The notes under the pieces are model-generated. The model worked only from the letters and a program-made list of their open reading frames with translations. It was not told the origin of the DNA and made no database searches. A stretch of DNA of 64,000 bases, from assembly GCF_029223285.1 (NCBI RefSeq), contig NZ_JARHUJ010000005.1:124001-188000 (forward strand). The letters run 5' to 3'. Source of the stretch: Paraflavitalea sp. CAU 1676 (GTDB taxonomy: Bacteria > Bacteroidota > Bacteroidia > Chitinophagales > Chitinophagaceae). Made by a program: the position numbers and the translations under genes. Below, in pieces: positions 35,846 through 44,960 of this stretch (position 1 is the stretch's first letter; every line of letters starts with the position of its first letter).

Positions 35846-37192
35846 TTGAAATTCTTTAACCGATATCTTAAGCCATTGTACTTTGGCCGCCGCTTCTACT
35901 GGTCGCTGGTAGCGGTGATCGCTGTATTCCTGGTAGCTTTCAGCTGGTCCTTTTTGTTCAGGATAGGTCAACTGCTTTTCCTGTTTCTTGTAGTGCTGGT
36001 GTTGATCGACTTTTTTATCCTCTTCTTCCATAAAACGGGCATCACCACCAAACGGGTGCTGGCCGAGCGTTTCAGCAATGGCGATGATAACAAAGTGACC
36101 CTGGAGTTGCAAAGCCACTATGGCTTTAAAGTATGGTTGAAGATCATCGATGAGATCCCTGTACAGTTTCAACGGAGGGATTTTTTGCTGCGCACAAGTC
36201 TGGGTGGCCTGGCCGCCGAAAACCTGGTCTATCACCTCCGCCCGGTAGAACGGGGAGAATATGTATTCCACGATGTCAATGTGTACGTGAAGAGCCCCCT
36301 GGGACTCGTGGTGCGCAGGGTATGTACCCCGCATGAGCAGATGATCAAGGTATATCCCTCCTTCTTCACCCTGCGGCAATACGAGATCATGGCCTGGTCC
36401 AACAACCTCGCCGAAGCAGGCAGCAGAAAGATCCGGAAGATCGGTCATAGCCTGGAGTTTGAACAGATCAAAGAATACGTGACCGGCGATGATATCCGCA
36501 GCATCAACTGGAAGGCAACAGCCCGCAAAGGTGGTCAGCTGATGGTCAACAACTTTATGGACGAACGCAGCCAGCAGGTTTATTGCATCATCGATAAAGG
36601 CAGGGTGATGAAAATGCCATTTGAAGGAATGACCTTGCTCGACTATGCGATCAATGCCACCCTCATCCTGTCGCGCGTAGCGCTCATCAAACAGGATAAG
36701 GCCGGGCTCATTACGTTTTCAGAACAAATAGGCCACTTTCTGCCGGCCGACCGCAAGGCGGCCCAGATGGGCGCCGTGCTGGAAACACTCTACAACCAAC
36801 AAACGAAATTTCTCGAAACCGACTTCGAGAAACTATACGCCCTCGTTCGCGGCCGCATTACGCAGCGAAGCCTCATCGTACTGTTCACCAACTTCGAGTC
36901 GATGGATGGTCTGCAGCGGCAATTGCCCTACATCAGGAGCATCGCCCGTACGCACCTCGTGCTCGTCGTTTTCTTTGAGAACACCGAACTGCGGCAGCTT
37001 ACCGATGCCAAAGCGATGGATGTGGAAGGTGTATATGTAAAGACCATCGCCGAAAAGTTCATCCACGAGAAGAAACTCATCGTGAAGGAACTGCAGCAGC
37101 ATGGCATCACCTGCATTTTGACGGCCCCGGAGAATCTTACAGTCAACACCGTCAACAAATACCTTGAGCTCAAAGCCCGCCAGGCGATCTAA
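35846..37192 (+). CDS. DUF58 domain-containing membrane protein
   Basis: Membrane protein of 448 residues, likely MoxR partner. It starts with TTG at 35846 (MKFFNRYLKPLYFGRRFYW); no in-frame ATG lies near, so TTG is the best choice. Two N-terminal helices (19-35 and 40-62) precede a beta-domain and the DUF58/vWA-like domain: IGHSLEFEQIKEYVTGDDIRSINWKATARKGGQLMVNNFMDERSQQVYCIIDKG. The serine/aspartate arrangement after YCIIDKG lacks a full MIDAS motif. It ends the operon, 45 bp before truB. Function in envelope homeostasis or oxidative stress is assumed from Bacteroidota relatives (BatA-E context), not shown here. Confidence 0.92.
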   Translation: MKFFNRYLKPLYFGRRFYWSLVAVIAVFLVAFSWSFLFRIGQLLFLFLVVLVLIDFFILFFHKTGITTKRVLAERFSNGDDNKVTLELQSHYGFKVWLKIIDEIPVQFQRRDFLLRTSLGGLAAENLVYHLRPVERGEYVFHDVNVYVKSPLGLVVRRVCTPHEQMIKVYPSFFTLRQYEIMAWSNNLAEAGSRKIRKIGHSLEFEQIKEYVTGDDIRSINWKATARKGGQLMVNNFMDERSQQVYCIIDKGRVMKMPFEGMTLLDYAINATLILSRVALIKQDKAGLITFSEQIGHFLPADRKAAQMGAVLETLYNQQTKFLETDFEKLYALVRGRITQRSLIVLFTNFESMDGLQRQLPYIRSIARTHLVLVVFFENTELRQLTDAKAMDVEGVYVKTIAEKFIHEKKLIVKELQQHGITCILTAPENLTVNTVNKYLELKARQAI

Positions 37193-37237
37193 GGAGGGGA
37201 GCTTCACCGCTCGCCGCTTTTCCATTATCTTCGCCGC

Positions 37238-37936
37238 ATGGAGCAGGGAATCAACAATAAATTCAGTGACGGACAGGTATTGCTCATCAATAAACCATTG
37301 GAGTGGACCTCTTTCGACGTAGTGCGTAAGCTGCGGGCGCAAATGAAGATCAAGAAAGTAGGCCATGCCGGCACCCTCGATCCGCTGGCAACCGGCATGC
37401 TCATCCTGTGCACCGGCAAGTTCACCAAGCGCATCAACGAATACATGGCGCAGGAAAAGGAGTACACCGGCACCATTACGCTCGGGTCTACCACGCCCAC
37501 CTACGACCTCGAAAGCGAACCGGAGAATTTTAAAGAATACGCATCCATCACACCCGAACAAATAGAAGCCGTTACCCGGCAGTTCACCGGCGAGATCATG
37601 CAGGTGCCACCCATCCACTCCGCCATCAAAAAAGATGGTAAGCGTGTATACGAACTGGCCCGCAGGGGCGAGCACGTGGAACTGGAAGCCCGTAAGATCA
37701 CCATCAAAGAATTTGAGATCACCTCCATCGACATGCCCAAAGTTGATTTCCGGGTGGTTTGCTCCACCGGCACCTATATCCGTAGCCTCGCCAACGACGT
37801 AGGCGCCGCACTGGGATGCGGAGGCCACCTCAGCAAACTCTGCCGCACACGCATAGGTGCTTTTACACTCGATCAGTCCATGACGGTAGAAGAAGCCCAG
37901 GCCATGATCAAAGAAGCATTGGCGGCGCAGCCTTGA
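37238..37936 (+). CDS. truB: tRNA pseudouridine(55) synthase
   Basis: Converts uridine 55 of the tRNA T-loop to pseudouridine. The 232-residue protein is usual for Bacteroidota TruB without a PUA domain. The catalytic aspartate is Asp48 in VGHAGTLDPLATGML, and upstream INKPLEWTSFDVVRKLR is the family start. GEIMQVPPIHSAIKKDGKRVYELARRG and CSTGTYIRSLANDVGAALGCGGHLSKLCRTRIGAF are the other conserved blocks. ATG at 37238. It converges with the TamL-like gene; an inverted repeat lies between them. Confidence 0.98.
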   Translation: MEQGINNKFSDGQVLLINKPLEWTSFDVVRKLRAQMKIKKVGHAGTLDPLATGMLILCTGKFTKRINEYMAQEKEYTGTITLGSTTPTYDLESEPENFKEYASITPEQIEAVTRQFTGEIMQVPPIHSAIKKDGKRVYELARRGEHVELEARKITIKEFEITSIDMPKVDFRVVCSTGTYIRSLANDVGAALGCGGHLSKLCRTRIGAFTLDQSMTVEEAQAMIKEALAAQP

Positions 37937-37968
37937 TAGTTCAATCCAACAATTAGTAAAAGGATCAC

Positions 37969-37991
37969 AGCTTGTGCAGCCTGCACAAGCT
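37969..37991. terminator. inverted repeat between convergent genes
   Basis: AGCTTGTGCAG-C-CTGCACAAGCT, perfect 11-bp arms, between the stops of truB and the TamL-like gene. It could end both transcripts; there is no T-run. Confidence 0.55.
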
Positions 37992-37994
37992 ACA

Positions 37995-40430
37995 TTAGAA
38001 TGGATATCCGATGCCGAGCTGCAATTGCCCGGAAGTGAGGTCGATGTGCTGGAACCAGCCATCACGCATGCTGGCGTAGTGAGGATTCTTGATCTTATAG
38101 GCCCAATCCAGGCGGATCATGAAGAACTCGAAGTCGAGGCGCAAACTGGTACCCGCACCCACGGCCAGATCCTTATACAAGCGGCCTAGTTTAAAAGAAG
38201 CCTCCGGAACCGGCTCACCGTTCCTGAACTCCTTACTCCAGATATTACCGATGTCTACAAACAGGGCACTGTTCACCTTGATACCGGCGATGGTGGTGAG
38301 GTTGAAGCGGTATTCGGCATTGAACTCCAGCTGCATATTCCCAAAGCGATCTACCTTGGTGCTGTCGTATTCATCATAAATTGTGGAAGAGCCGGGTCCA
38401 AGCCTTCTTACCTGCCAGGCGCGCATGCTGTAGGGGCCGCCGGCGAAAAAGGCTTTGAAGAAGGGCAGGTTGTATTCCTTCACGATCTTGCCATCTGCCG
38501 TATCCGTTTTACCATAGATGAGCGAAAAGCCTCCGAACGCGCGGAAAGCCCAGGAAGAGCGACGGCGATTGATATAATGTTTAATCTCCCCATCGATCTT
38601 CACGAAGCGGCGCAGGTCGCCCAGTTCCAGGTTTTTGATAAAGCCGAACAAGGCGCCGCTTTCTTCGATACGCGCACGCATCAGCGTAAACCGTTTGTCC
38701 TGGTCGGATTGGCGGCCGGCCGTAATACTGAAGATCGTACTGATGATCATACCGTCGTTGAAGGCAAACCGATAGGCGGGGATCTGCTGCTCCAGCTTGA
38801 TCAAGCTATCCGTTTTATGCAGGTTGGTATATTCGAAATTAAATGGCGTAAGCGTATAGCTCTTCGTCCAGCGATTGGCTACATTGTCAGGGTCCGAAGC
38901 GCGGGTGCGGCGACGGGTCCACTCATAACTCCAGGCGGTGTTCACGGAAGGTGCGCGGAAGAAGTCGCGCCGGTCGGTATAACCTGCAGCGAGGTTGAGC
39001 GCCGTACGACGGGCAATGGTACGTTCGTTGCCATCGGTTTTGCGGGGAAACCAGTCGAGCAGGAATTTGGGAAGAATGACCTTCGGGAAATAGATATTGT
39101 GCGACAGGCTCGCCTGCAAGGTTTGCACCAGTTGCGAACTACCGATCTCGATACCAAAACGTGCATTGGTGCTCGTTTGTATCGCCTCCCGGTAGGCATT
39201 CCTGTTCAGCAGACGGAAATTGAGACCCAAACCAAAATAGCTGCCCTGCGTAAGGAAGTCACTTACGTTACGACTCGTTTCAAAATCCACATTGAGGCTG
39301 TGCTTCATGGCCGGGTAAAGCCTCAGCACCCCGTCCAGCAGGGGAACGGAGTCGCGGCGCTCCTGCAGGCTGAAATCTACATTCTGCCAGGCGCCCAGTT
39401 GATTGAATGTGTTGATCACCCGGTAATAACGGCGCTGCGAATAGAGCGAGCCGGGCCTCAGGCGGATATTGCTGGCGATGAACGGCAGCTTGAACCGGTC
39501 GCTGCTATAGAAGAACTCATAGCCCTGAATGGTCGTACTGTCGAACTCCGCGGCTTCCAATGTATCGGTCAGCAGCGACAGGTCGGTATATACTTTCAGG
39601 TCGCCGAAATAGTATTTGTCGATTTGGGCGCTGTCCTTGACCGGGCGTTGCCGGATGGTGACGTTGATCGTGGGGTTTTCCCTTTTCTTTTTCAATGAAT
39701 CGAGCAATTGTAATTGCTCGAAGGGATCGAGTGTGGGGTCGATCAGGGCCGCCACGACCGTGTCGCGCTCGGCATACAGGTGCTCTTTGGAAAACCGGTA
39801 GTAGCCGCTGTCGCGAAACATACCCAGCAGGCGGTCAAGCTCGGAGTTGACGTTCTGGTCCGAATAGGCAGCCCCCTTTTTCAGGAGCGATTCCTTGGCG
39901 GTACGCTGCGCCATGGCCTGTAAAGCGGGCGTTTCCAGTGCAAAGCCGATGGAATCGAGGCGCATCACCTTACCGGGGTTCACGAAGAATTTGGTGGTTA
40001 CCCGTTGCTGGTCGCCGCGTTTCTTGTTGTGCACGGTATCGATGGAAAAGGTGTCGGTGATAACGGGGTTGAAATAACCCAGCGAATGCAGCTTGGCCGT
40101 CAGGAAGCGCCTGGAACGGCCGATATTCAGCGAATCGAAGACCGGTGGTTTCTTCAGTGTCCGGAAAATGAACCAGGTGGTAACAAGCCGGGTTTTAAGG
40201 CTGTCGTCTACCTGGTCGTTCAATTGGGTCACCAGGTCCGAGCGGTCGTAATCGGGCGTTTTACCGGTCAGCACGACCGTAGTATAATAGGGAAATGGCT
40301 TGGCTGAATGATAGTCTTTTACCCGGTTAGCCTTGTTCACGGAACAGGACGTAGCCAGTAACAAACAGAGCAGACCATAGAAAGACCACTTGTAAATAGT
40401 AAAAAAAGTAACTTGCCGGCCGGACGTCAT
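37995..40430 (-). CDS. BamA/TamA family outer-membrane lipoprotein (TamL-like)
   Basis: Outer-membrane barrel of 811 residues that probably helps to insert or assemble other envelope proteins. ATG 40430 gives a lipoprotein signal (YGLLCLLLATSCSVNKANRV), which marks the lipidated Bacteroidota form of TamA called TamL. POTRA-like repeats follow (VITDTFSIDTVHNKKRGDQQRV; INVTIRQRPVKDSAQIDKYYFGDLKVY). The C-terminal barrel has FFAGGPYSMRAWQVRRLGPGS, the lid-lock-like loop with Arg, and FDFEFFMIRLDWAYKIKNP. It ends with an aromatic-containing strand (LGIGYPF). No tamB gene is nearby. It is divergent from the SpoU methyltransferase with only 21 bp between the starts. Confidence 0.9.
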   Translation of the reverse strand: MTSGRQVTFFTIYKWSFYGLLCLLLATSCSVNKANRVKDYHSAKPFPYYTTVVLTGKTPDYDRSDLVTQLNDQVDDSLKTRLVTTWFIFRTLKKPPVFDSLNIGRSRRFLTAKLHSLGYFNPVITDTFSIDTVHNKKRGDQQRVTTKFFVNPGKVMRLDSIGFALETPALQAMAQRTAKESLLKKGAAYSDQNVNSELDRLLGMFRDSGYYRFSKEHLYAERDTVVAALIDPTLDPFEQLQLLDSLKKKRENPTINVTIRQRPVKDSAQIDKYYFGDLKVYTDLSLLTDTLEAAEFDSTTIQGYEFFYSSDRFKLPFIASNIRLRPGSLYSQRRYYRVINTFNQLGAWQNVDFSLQERRDSVPLLDGVLRLYPAMKHSLNVDFETSRNVSDFLTQGSYFGLGLNFRLLNRNAYREAIQTSTNARFGIEIGSSQLVQTLQASLSHNIYFPKVILPKFLLDWFPRKTDGNERTIARRTALNLAAGYTDRRDFFRAPSVNTAWSYEWTRRRTRASDPDNVANRWTKSYTLTPFNFEYTNLHKTDSLIKLEQQIPAYRFAFNDGMIISTIFSITAGRQSDQDKRFTLMRARIEESGALFGFIKNLELGDLRRFVKIDGEIKHYINRRRSSWAFRAFGGFSLIYGKTDTADGKIVKEYNLPFFKAFFAGGPYSMRAWQVRRLGPGSSTIYDEYDSTKVDRFGNMQLEFNAEYRFNLTTIAGIKVNSALFVDIGNIWSKEFRNGEPVPEASFKLGRLYKDLAVGAGTSLRLDFEFFMIRLDWAYKIKNPHYASMRDGWFQHIDLTSGQLQLGIGYPF

Positions 40431-40451
40431 ATAACTTTTAAACGAGGTGCA

Positions 40452-41186
40452 ATGTTGGTTAAATCGCAGGTCAAATATATTCAAAGTTTAAGCCAGAAAA
40501 AATCAAGAGATGAAGAGGGTGTGTTTATTGCCGAAGGTCCCAAGATTATTAACGAACTCTTAAGCACCCCCAATATTCAGTTGCAGCAGTTATATGCCTT
40601 GTCCGAATGGATACAGCAACAACCTCAAACCCTTGCTGCCAGTGCAATTGAGGTGAGTGCCCACGAACTGGAACGCCTCTCTCAGCTGCAAACGCCCAAC
40701 CAGGTGATCGGCGTATTCCGTAAGCCGGTTTTTTCTAAAATCACCAGTTACCACCATCGCCTCAGTATCGTGCTCGATACCATCCAGGACCCCGGCAACC
40801 TGGGTACCATCGTGCGTTGTGCCGATTGGTTTGGCATCCAAACCGTTATTGGTAGCCGGGAATGTGCCGATGTGTTCAGTCCCAAAGTGGTCCAGTCTAC
40901 CATGGGCAGCATCAGCCGGGTACAGGTATTGTATGAGGATCTCGATACGTTCATGGAACAGCATAAAGACATTCCTTCTTATGCCGCCACCCTGCATGGA
41001 ACCGGATTGTATGAGATGCAACCTGTAAAAGAAGGCTTTTTGCTGATCGGTAACGAGTCGAAAGGCATTCGGGAAGAACTTATAGCGCGTTGCCGCCACC
41101 GCATCACCATACCGCGCATAGGGCATGCAGAATCGCTCAATGCAGCCGTAGCTACCGGCATCATACTCTCGCATATTGCGCGGTAA
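40452..41186 (+). CDS. SpoU/TrmH family RNA 2'-O-methyltransferase
   Basis: Transfers a methyl group from SAM to a ribose 2'-OH of rRNA or tRNA. The 244-residue protein starts at ATG 40452; an in-frame TTG upstream would overlap the divergent gene. The N-terminal substrate-binding domain (SQKKSRDEEGVFIAEGPKIINELL) precedes the knotted SpoU domain: VLDTIQDPGNLGTIVRCADWFGIQTVI (motif 1), LIGNESKGIREELI (motif 2) and IPRIGHAESLNAAVATGIIL (motif 3). The target nucleotide cannot be named from sequence. Its stop is 8 bp from that of the convergent FtsX-like gene. Confidence 0.95.
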   Translation: MLVKSQVKYIQSLSQKKSRDEEGVFIAEGPKIINELLSTPNIQLQQLYALSEWIQQQPQTLAASAIEVSAHELERLSQLQTPNQVIGVFRKPVFSKITSYHHRLSIVLDTIQDPGNLGTIVRCADWFGIQTVIGSRECADVFSPKVVQSTMGSISRVQVLYEDLDTFMEQHKDIPSYAATLHGTGLYEMQPVKEGFLLIGNESKGIREELIARCRHRITIPRIGHAESLNAAVATGIILSHIAR

Positions 41187-41194
41187 AAGAAGTG

Positions 41195-42424
41195 TCAACT
41201 AAAGCGGATCGCCTTCACCGGCCGCACTTTGCGTACGATCACCGTGGGGATCAGGAGCACCAGGAAGCAAATGAGGAAAGTAGCGATGTCTACCACCAGG
41301 ATCTGCCACCACACTACATCGGCCACCGCTTTCGACATCCAGTAGGCATCTTCGGGCAGGGGAATGAACCCATACCGTTGCTGCAGCCAGCAAACGCCTA
41401 ACCCGATCACATTGCCCAGCAGCAGACCAATGAAAGTGATCACCGCACCGTGGTACAGGAAGATCTTTTGAACCATATTGTTGCGCGCGCCCAATGCTTT
41501 GAGTACACCGATCATGCGCGTACGCTCCAGCACCAGGATGAGCAGGCAGGTAATGAGGTTGAGGGTGGCAATAACGACCATGATAATAAGTACAATGGCG
41601 ATCGTCTTATTTTGCAGGGCCAGCCAGTCGAAGATATTCGGGTAAATGTTCTTGATAGTAGTGCTCTTCATGCCCAGCGGCAGCTGCGATACGATATTGT
41701 CGCTCACCGGGTCCATCAGTTCGTAGTCGTGCAGGAAGATCTCGTAACCGCCTACCAGCGTGCTGTCCCAGTCATTCATTCTTTGGATCAGCTTAAGATC
41801 GCCGATGGCAATATGCCGGTCGTAGTCTTCGATACCTGTTTTGAAGATACCGGCCACCGTCAATTTGCGGGGGCGGGGAGTGCCTCCTTTCGGGATGAAA
41901 TAGATGAGCACCTGGTCGTTGACCTTGAGGTTGAGTTGCCCGGCCGTATAGGACGACAGGTTGATCTCATTACTATATCCGCTATCCGTAAACTGAACCC
42001 AGCGGCCCTCTACGAGGAAATTCTGCAGGTTGCTGAAATCATAGCCTTGTTCAACCCCCTTCAGCAAAACGGCTTCGATGGTTTGGGTGGTTTTGAGGAT
42101 GGCGTTCTTGGTGGCGAAAGCCTGTACCGATTTGATGCGGGGGTCGTACTGGCGAAGCTGCAGCACGGAGTCGTTCTTTTCGACCGGATATTCTTCCGCG
42201 ATCGCTACCGGCGGCGCATCGAAGCTCTGAATGCGGATATGCCCCCAGAAGCTGAATACCTTCTGGCTGATGGTCTTTTGAAAACCACTCGCAAAAGCCA
42301 GCGTCAGGATCATGATGGCCACGCTGATCACGGTGGCGCCGATCGACAGGCGGATCACAAAACGGGAAAAAGACCGTTGCTGGTTAAAGGCGATGCGGCG
42401 GGCAATGAAGGCGGCGATATTCAA
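41195..42424 (-). CDS. FtsX-like ABC transporter permease (LolC/LolE type)
   Basis: Inner-membrane permease of 409 residues with the MacB/FtsX architecture: one N-terminal helix (about 21-45, LSIGATVISVAIMILTLAFA), a large periplasmic domain to about 260, and three C-terminal helices (IVLIIMVVIATLNLITCLLILVL, GAVITFIGLLLGNVIGLGVCW, LVVDIATFLICFLVLLIPT). No ATG suits the start; TTG 42424 gives MNIAAFIARRIAFNQQRSFSRF, the normal N-terminus of this family, and was preferred over the TTG at 42478. It probably extracts lipoproteins from the inner membrane with an ATPase encoded elsewhere. Confidence 0.9.
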   Translation of the reverse strand: MNIAAFIARRIAFNQQRSFSRFVIRLSIGATVISVAIMILTLAFASGFQKTISQKVFSFWGHIRIQSFDAPPVAIAEEYPVEKNDSVLQLRQYDPRIKSVQAFATKNAILKTTQTIEAVLLKGVEQGYDFSNLQNFLVEGRWVQFTDSGYSNEINLSSYTAGQLNLKVNDQVLIYFIPKGGTPRPRKLTVAGIFKTGIEDYDRHIAIGDLKLIQRMNDWDSTLVGGYEIFLHDYELMDPVSDNIVSQLPLGMKSTTIKNIYPNIFDWLALQNKTIAIVLIIMVVIATLNLITCLLILVLERTRMIGVLKALGARNNMVQKIFLYHGAVITFIGLLLGNVIGLGVCWLQQRYGFIPLPEDAYWMSKAVADVVWWQILVVDIATFLICFLVLLIPTVIVRKVRPVKAIRFS

Positions 42425-42569
42425 TCGGGAACAATTTTTCGGGGGTAAAAATAGCAGAAAGCAACCATACCATCTCAAAAAGCTGTCTTTCTGAGGATTT
42501 CAATACCTTCAGCGCATAAAAGCTGGTAAGGGATTTGATTACTTACCGCGGATAATAAATCATTAACGG

Positions 42570-43850
42570 ATGAAATACCTCTTCCTGTCTATATTCCTCC
42601 TGGCGGTTGGCCATTCTTTTGCGCAGATACCCGATGCTGTCTATTCGCCGAAGATCAAGACTGCCCTGTTGTACCGTACGGGCAATCAGCTCACGCCGCC
42701 GATCATCCCCCTCGGCGCAACAGGCGCCCTCGAACTGCATTTCGACGACCTCGATGCCAATATAAAAAGCTATTCCTATACGTATCAGTTGTGCAATGCC
42801 GACTGGACACCCGCTATCCTCAGCCAGTTCGATTATGTAACCGGCTTCTCGCAACAGCGCATCACCAACTACCGCGTGTCATCCATCGCTTTTACCAGGT
42901 ACACCCACTACACGGCCACCTTGCCCGATCGCAACAGCATACCATCGAGATCGGGTAATTATATATTGAAAGTATTTCTCAATGGCGATACCTCAAAGCT
43001 CATCATCACCAAAAGAATGATGGTGGTGGATGAGAGTTCAACGATTACCGCGCAGGTGCAGCAGCCCTTCAACGGACAGATATTTCGTACACACCAAAAG
43101 ATACAGTTCAAGGTAGCACTCAATGCCAAACTCAATGTGGTGAACCAGTTTCAGCAGATCAATGTGGTGATCATGCAGAACTACCGCTGGGATAATGCCG
43201 TCACGAATATCCGCCCTTCGTTCTTCGCGCGCAATGTGCTGGAGTATAATACGGAGAATGACGCCGTGTTTGCGGCCGGCAAGGAATGGCGCTGGCTCGA
43301 TCTGCGGAGCCTTCGGTTCCAGAGCGACCGCATAGAACGTGCAAAATACAATAACACTTCCACCGATGTGTTTGTAAAACCCGATGCCAACCGCAGTTCG
43401 CAACGGTTCAATTTCTTCAAGGATAATAATGGCATGTTCACCATCGAAACAACGGAGAGTGTGAATCCCTGGTGGCAGGCCGACTATGCAAACGTCACCT
43501 TCACCTTCGTGCCAGGCAACAATGTACCGTTTCCCGATAAGGACGTATTTATAGTAGGGCAACTAACCGATTACAACCTCAACGATTCGGCCAAAATGGT
43601 GTTCAATACAGAAAAGGGCGCTTATGAAAGATCGCTGTTCCTGAAAACAGGTTATTATGATTACTGCTACGCCACCATCGATAAAAAAGATCCGAAAAGA
43701 AAAGCCTCTTTTGAATTCACCGAAGGAAATTATTGGGAGTCGGAAAATCTCTATACCATTTTAGTATACTATAGATCATTGGGCGGCAGGGCCGATGAAC
43801 TGGTTGGAGTAACGACGCTCAATTCGCGCACAGACAGGCCAGGCTGGTAA
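42570..43850 (+). CDS. type IX secretion system plug-domain protein (DUF5103 family)
   Basis: Secreted protein of 426 residues with a signal peptide (KYLFLSIFLLAVGHSFAQ). The N-terminal region begins YSPKIKTALLYRTGNQLTPPIIPLGATGALELHFDDLDANIKSYSYTYQLCNADWTPAILSQFDYVTGF, the pattern of PF17116, found in the plug protein that closes the SprA channel of the type IX secretion system. The rest is beta-rich and ends with NWESENLYTILVYYRSLGGRADELVGV-type sequence (here NYWESENLYTILVYY). Not all paralogues are confirmed plugs, so the role is inferred. No other T9SS gene is in the window. Confidence 0.83.
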   Translation: MKYLFLSIFLLAVGHSFAQIPDAVYSPKIKTALLYRTGNQLTPPIIPLGATGALELHFDDLDANIKSYSYTYQLCNADWTPAILSQFDYVTGFSQQRITNYRVSSIAFTRYTHYTATLPDRNSIPSRSGNYILKVFLNGDTSKLIITKRMMVVDESSTITAQVQQPFNGQIFRTHQKIQFKVALNAKLNVVNQFQQINVVIMQNYRWDNAVTNIRPSFFARNVLEYNTENDAVFAAGKEWRWLDLRSLRFQSDRIERAKYNNTSTDVFVKPDANRSSQRFNFFKDNNGMFTIETTESVNPWWQADYANVTFTFVPGNNVPFPDKDVFIVGQLTDYNLNDSAKMVFNTEKGAYERSLFLKTGYYDYCYATIDKKDPKRKASFEFTEGNYWESENLYTILVYYRSLGGRADELVGVTTLNSRTDRPGW

Positions 43851-43972
43851 TTGAGCAAATATCAGCGGCGCCTGTAATATCCGTATGCGGTACAGAAAAT
43901 GCATCAATGCAATAGATTGTACAATTAAAAGCATAAGAATTACCCGAAATTATCTTCAATAATTGCGCATCG

Positions 43973-44005
43973 TTGACTGTAATTAATTGTTTTGATGTAT
44001 ATTTG
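43973..44005 (+). promoter_or_regulatory. promoter of the SRP RNA gene
   Basis: TTG at 43973-43975, 22-nt spacer, then TATATTTG at 43998-44005 (TAnnTTTG). The first base of the RNA helix, at 44011, is 5-6 nt beyond the -7 element, the expected distance to the start site. Confidence 0.75.
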
Positions 44006-44010
44006 CAACC

Positions 44011-44105
44011 GGCAGGTCTTACACGACCAGCTCCTGCTGAACCCCCCCAGGGCCGGAAGGCAGCAAGGGTAGGCGGTTGTAGCGGTGCGATGTAAGTAAT
44101 CTGCC
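44011..44105 (+). ncRNA. ffs: small signal recognition particle RNA (4.5S-type)
   Basis: Structural RNA of the signal recognition particle, which binds Ffh and targets membrane proteins. The core domain IV is clear: CCAGGGCCGGAAGGCAGCAA with the GGAA tetraloop and the conserved asymmetric loop. The ends pair: GGCAG at 44011-44015 with CTGCC at 44101-44105, and the neighbouring CTTACA with TGTAAG. The hairpin is about 95 nt and is followed at once by an eight-T run (44106-44113), serving as its terminator. A consensus promoter lies just upstream, so the extent is well defined. Confidence 0.95.
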
Positions 44106-44229
44106 TTTTTTTTTCTTTTTATAAGAGCATGGCCAATGGCAACCTGCACACATCTTCTTCTCCTGAAAGATCGTCTCCCGTTCAAAGGCCATTCGCATAT
44201 CCACATAAATCTCTCAAAACTTTAAGAGT

Positions 44230-44907
44230 ATGAAATTTTTTATTGATACGGCCAACCTGGCTCAGATCAAAGAAGCTCATGAATTAGGTATTTTGGATGG
44301 CGTTACTACCAATCCTTCCCTGATGGCCAAAGAAGGCATCAAAGGTGAAGATGCCATTTTGAAGCATTACCTCACCATCTGCGAAATGGTAGATGGCGAT
44401 ATCAGCGCAGAAGTAATCTCTACCGAGTTCAAGGATATCGTTGAAGAAGGCAAGAAGCTGGCCGCTATCCACCCCAATATCATCGTGAAAGTGCCCATGA
44501 TCAAGGATGGTATCAAAGCGATCAAGTATTTTACCGACAACGGTATCAAGACCAACTGTACGCTGGTATTCTCTGCTGGTCAGGCGATCCTCGCTGCAAA
44601 AGCAGGCGCTACTTACCTGTCGCCCTTTATCGGCCGCATAGATGACAGCAACTGGGATGGTGTTCAGCTGATCGAGCAGATCTCTCATATCTACAACCTG
44701 CAAGGGTACAAGACCGAGATCCTCGCGGCTTCTATCCGCAGCCCGCTCCACATTGTAAAATGTGCTGAAGCTGGTGCTGACGTGGTAACCAGCCCGCTCG
44801 AGCCCATCCTCGGACTCCTGAAACACCCGCTTACCGATATCGGCCTGGCGAAGTTCCTGGAGGATGCCAAGAAAATGACAGCTCCCGCACTGGCTGGCGC
44901 TAAATAA
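44230..44907 (+). CDS. fsa: transaldolase / fructose-6-phosphate aldolase family protein
   Basis: Class I aldolase of 225 residues in the small transaldolase (MipB/TalC) group that transfers or forms dihydroxyacetone units on sugar phosphates. The N-terminus MKFFIDTANLAQIKEA and the TTNPS motif (26-30) are family signatures; the Schiff-base lysine is Lys87 in IIVKVPM. YLSPFIGRIDD and EILAASIRSPLHI follow. Whether it acts as true transaldolase in the pentose phosphate pathway or as F6P aldolase cannot be settled by sequence here; the Bacteroidota gene probably serves as transaldolase. ATG 44230; a strong terminator follows the stop. Confidence 0.95.
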   Translation: MKFFIDTANLAQIKEAHELGILDGVTTNPSLMAKEGIKGEDAILKHYLTICEMVDGDISAEVISTEFKDIVEEGKKLAAIHPNIIVKVPMIKDGIKAIKYFTDNGIKTNCTLVFSAGQAILAAKAGATYLSPFIGRIDDSNWDGVQLIEQISHIYNLQGYKTEILAASIRSPLHIVKCAEAGADVVTSPLEPILGLLKHPLTDIGLAKFLEDAKKMTAPALAGAK

Positions 44908-44934
44908 GCTCCTGCAAGTCATTGAATTATAGTG

Positions 44935-44960
44935 AAACGCCCCCGACTGGGGGCGTTTTT
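44935..44960 (+). terminator. intrinsic terminator of the transaldolase gene
   Basis: AAACGCCCCC-GACT-GGGGGCGTTTTT, GC-rich stem plus T-run. Confidence 0.93.

Noticed and set aside
36833-38065. 410-codon minus-strand frame across the DUF58 and truB genes
   Set aside because: Both genes on the plus strand are certain, and the antisense frame has no ribosome site or family.
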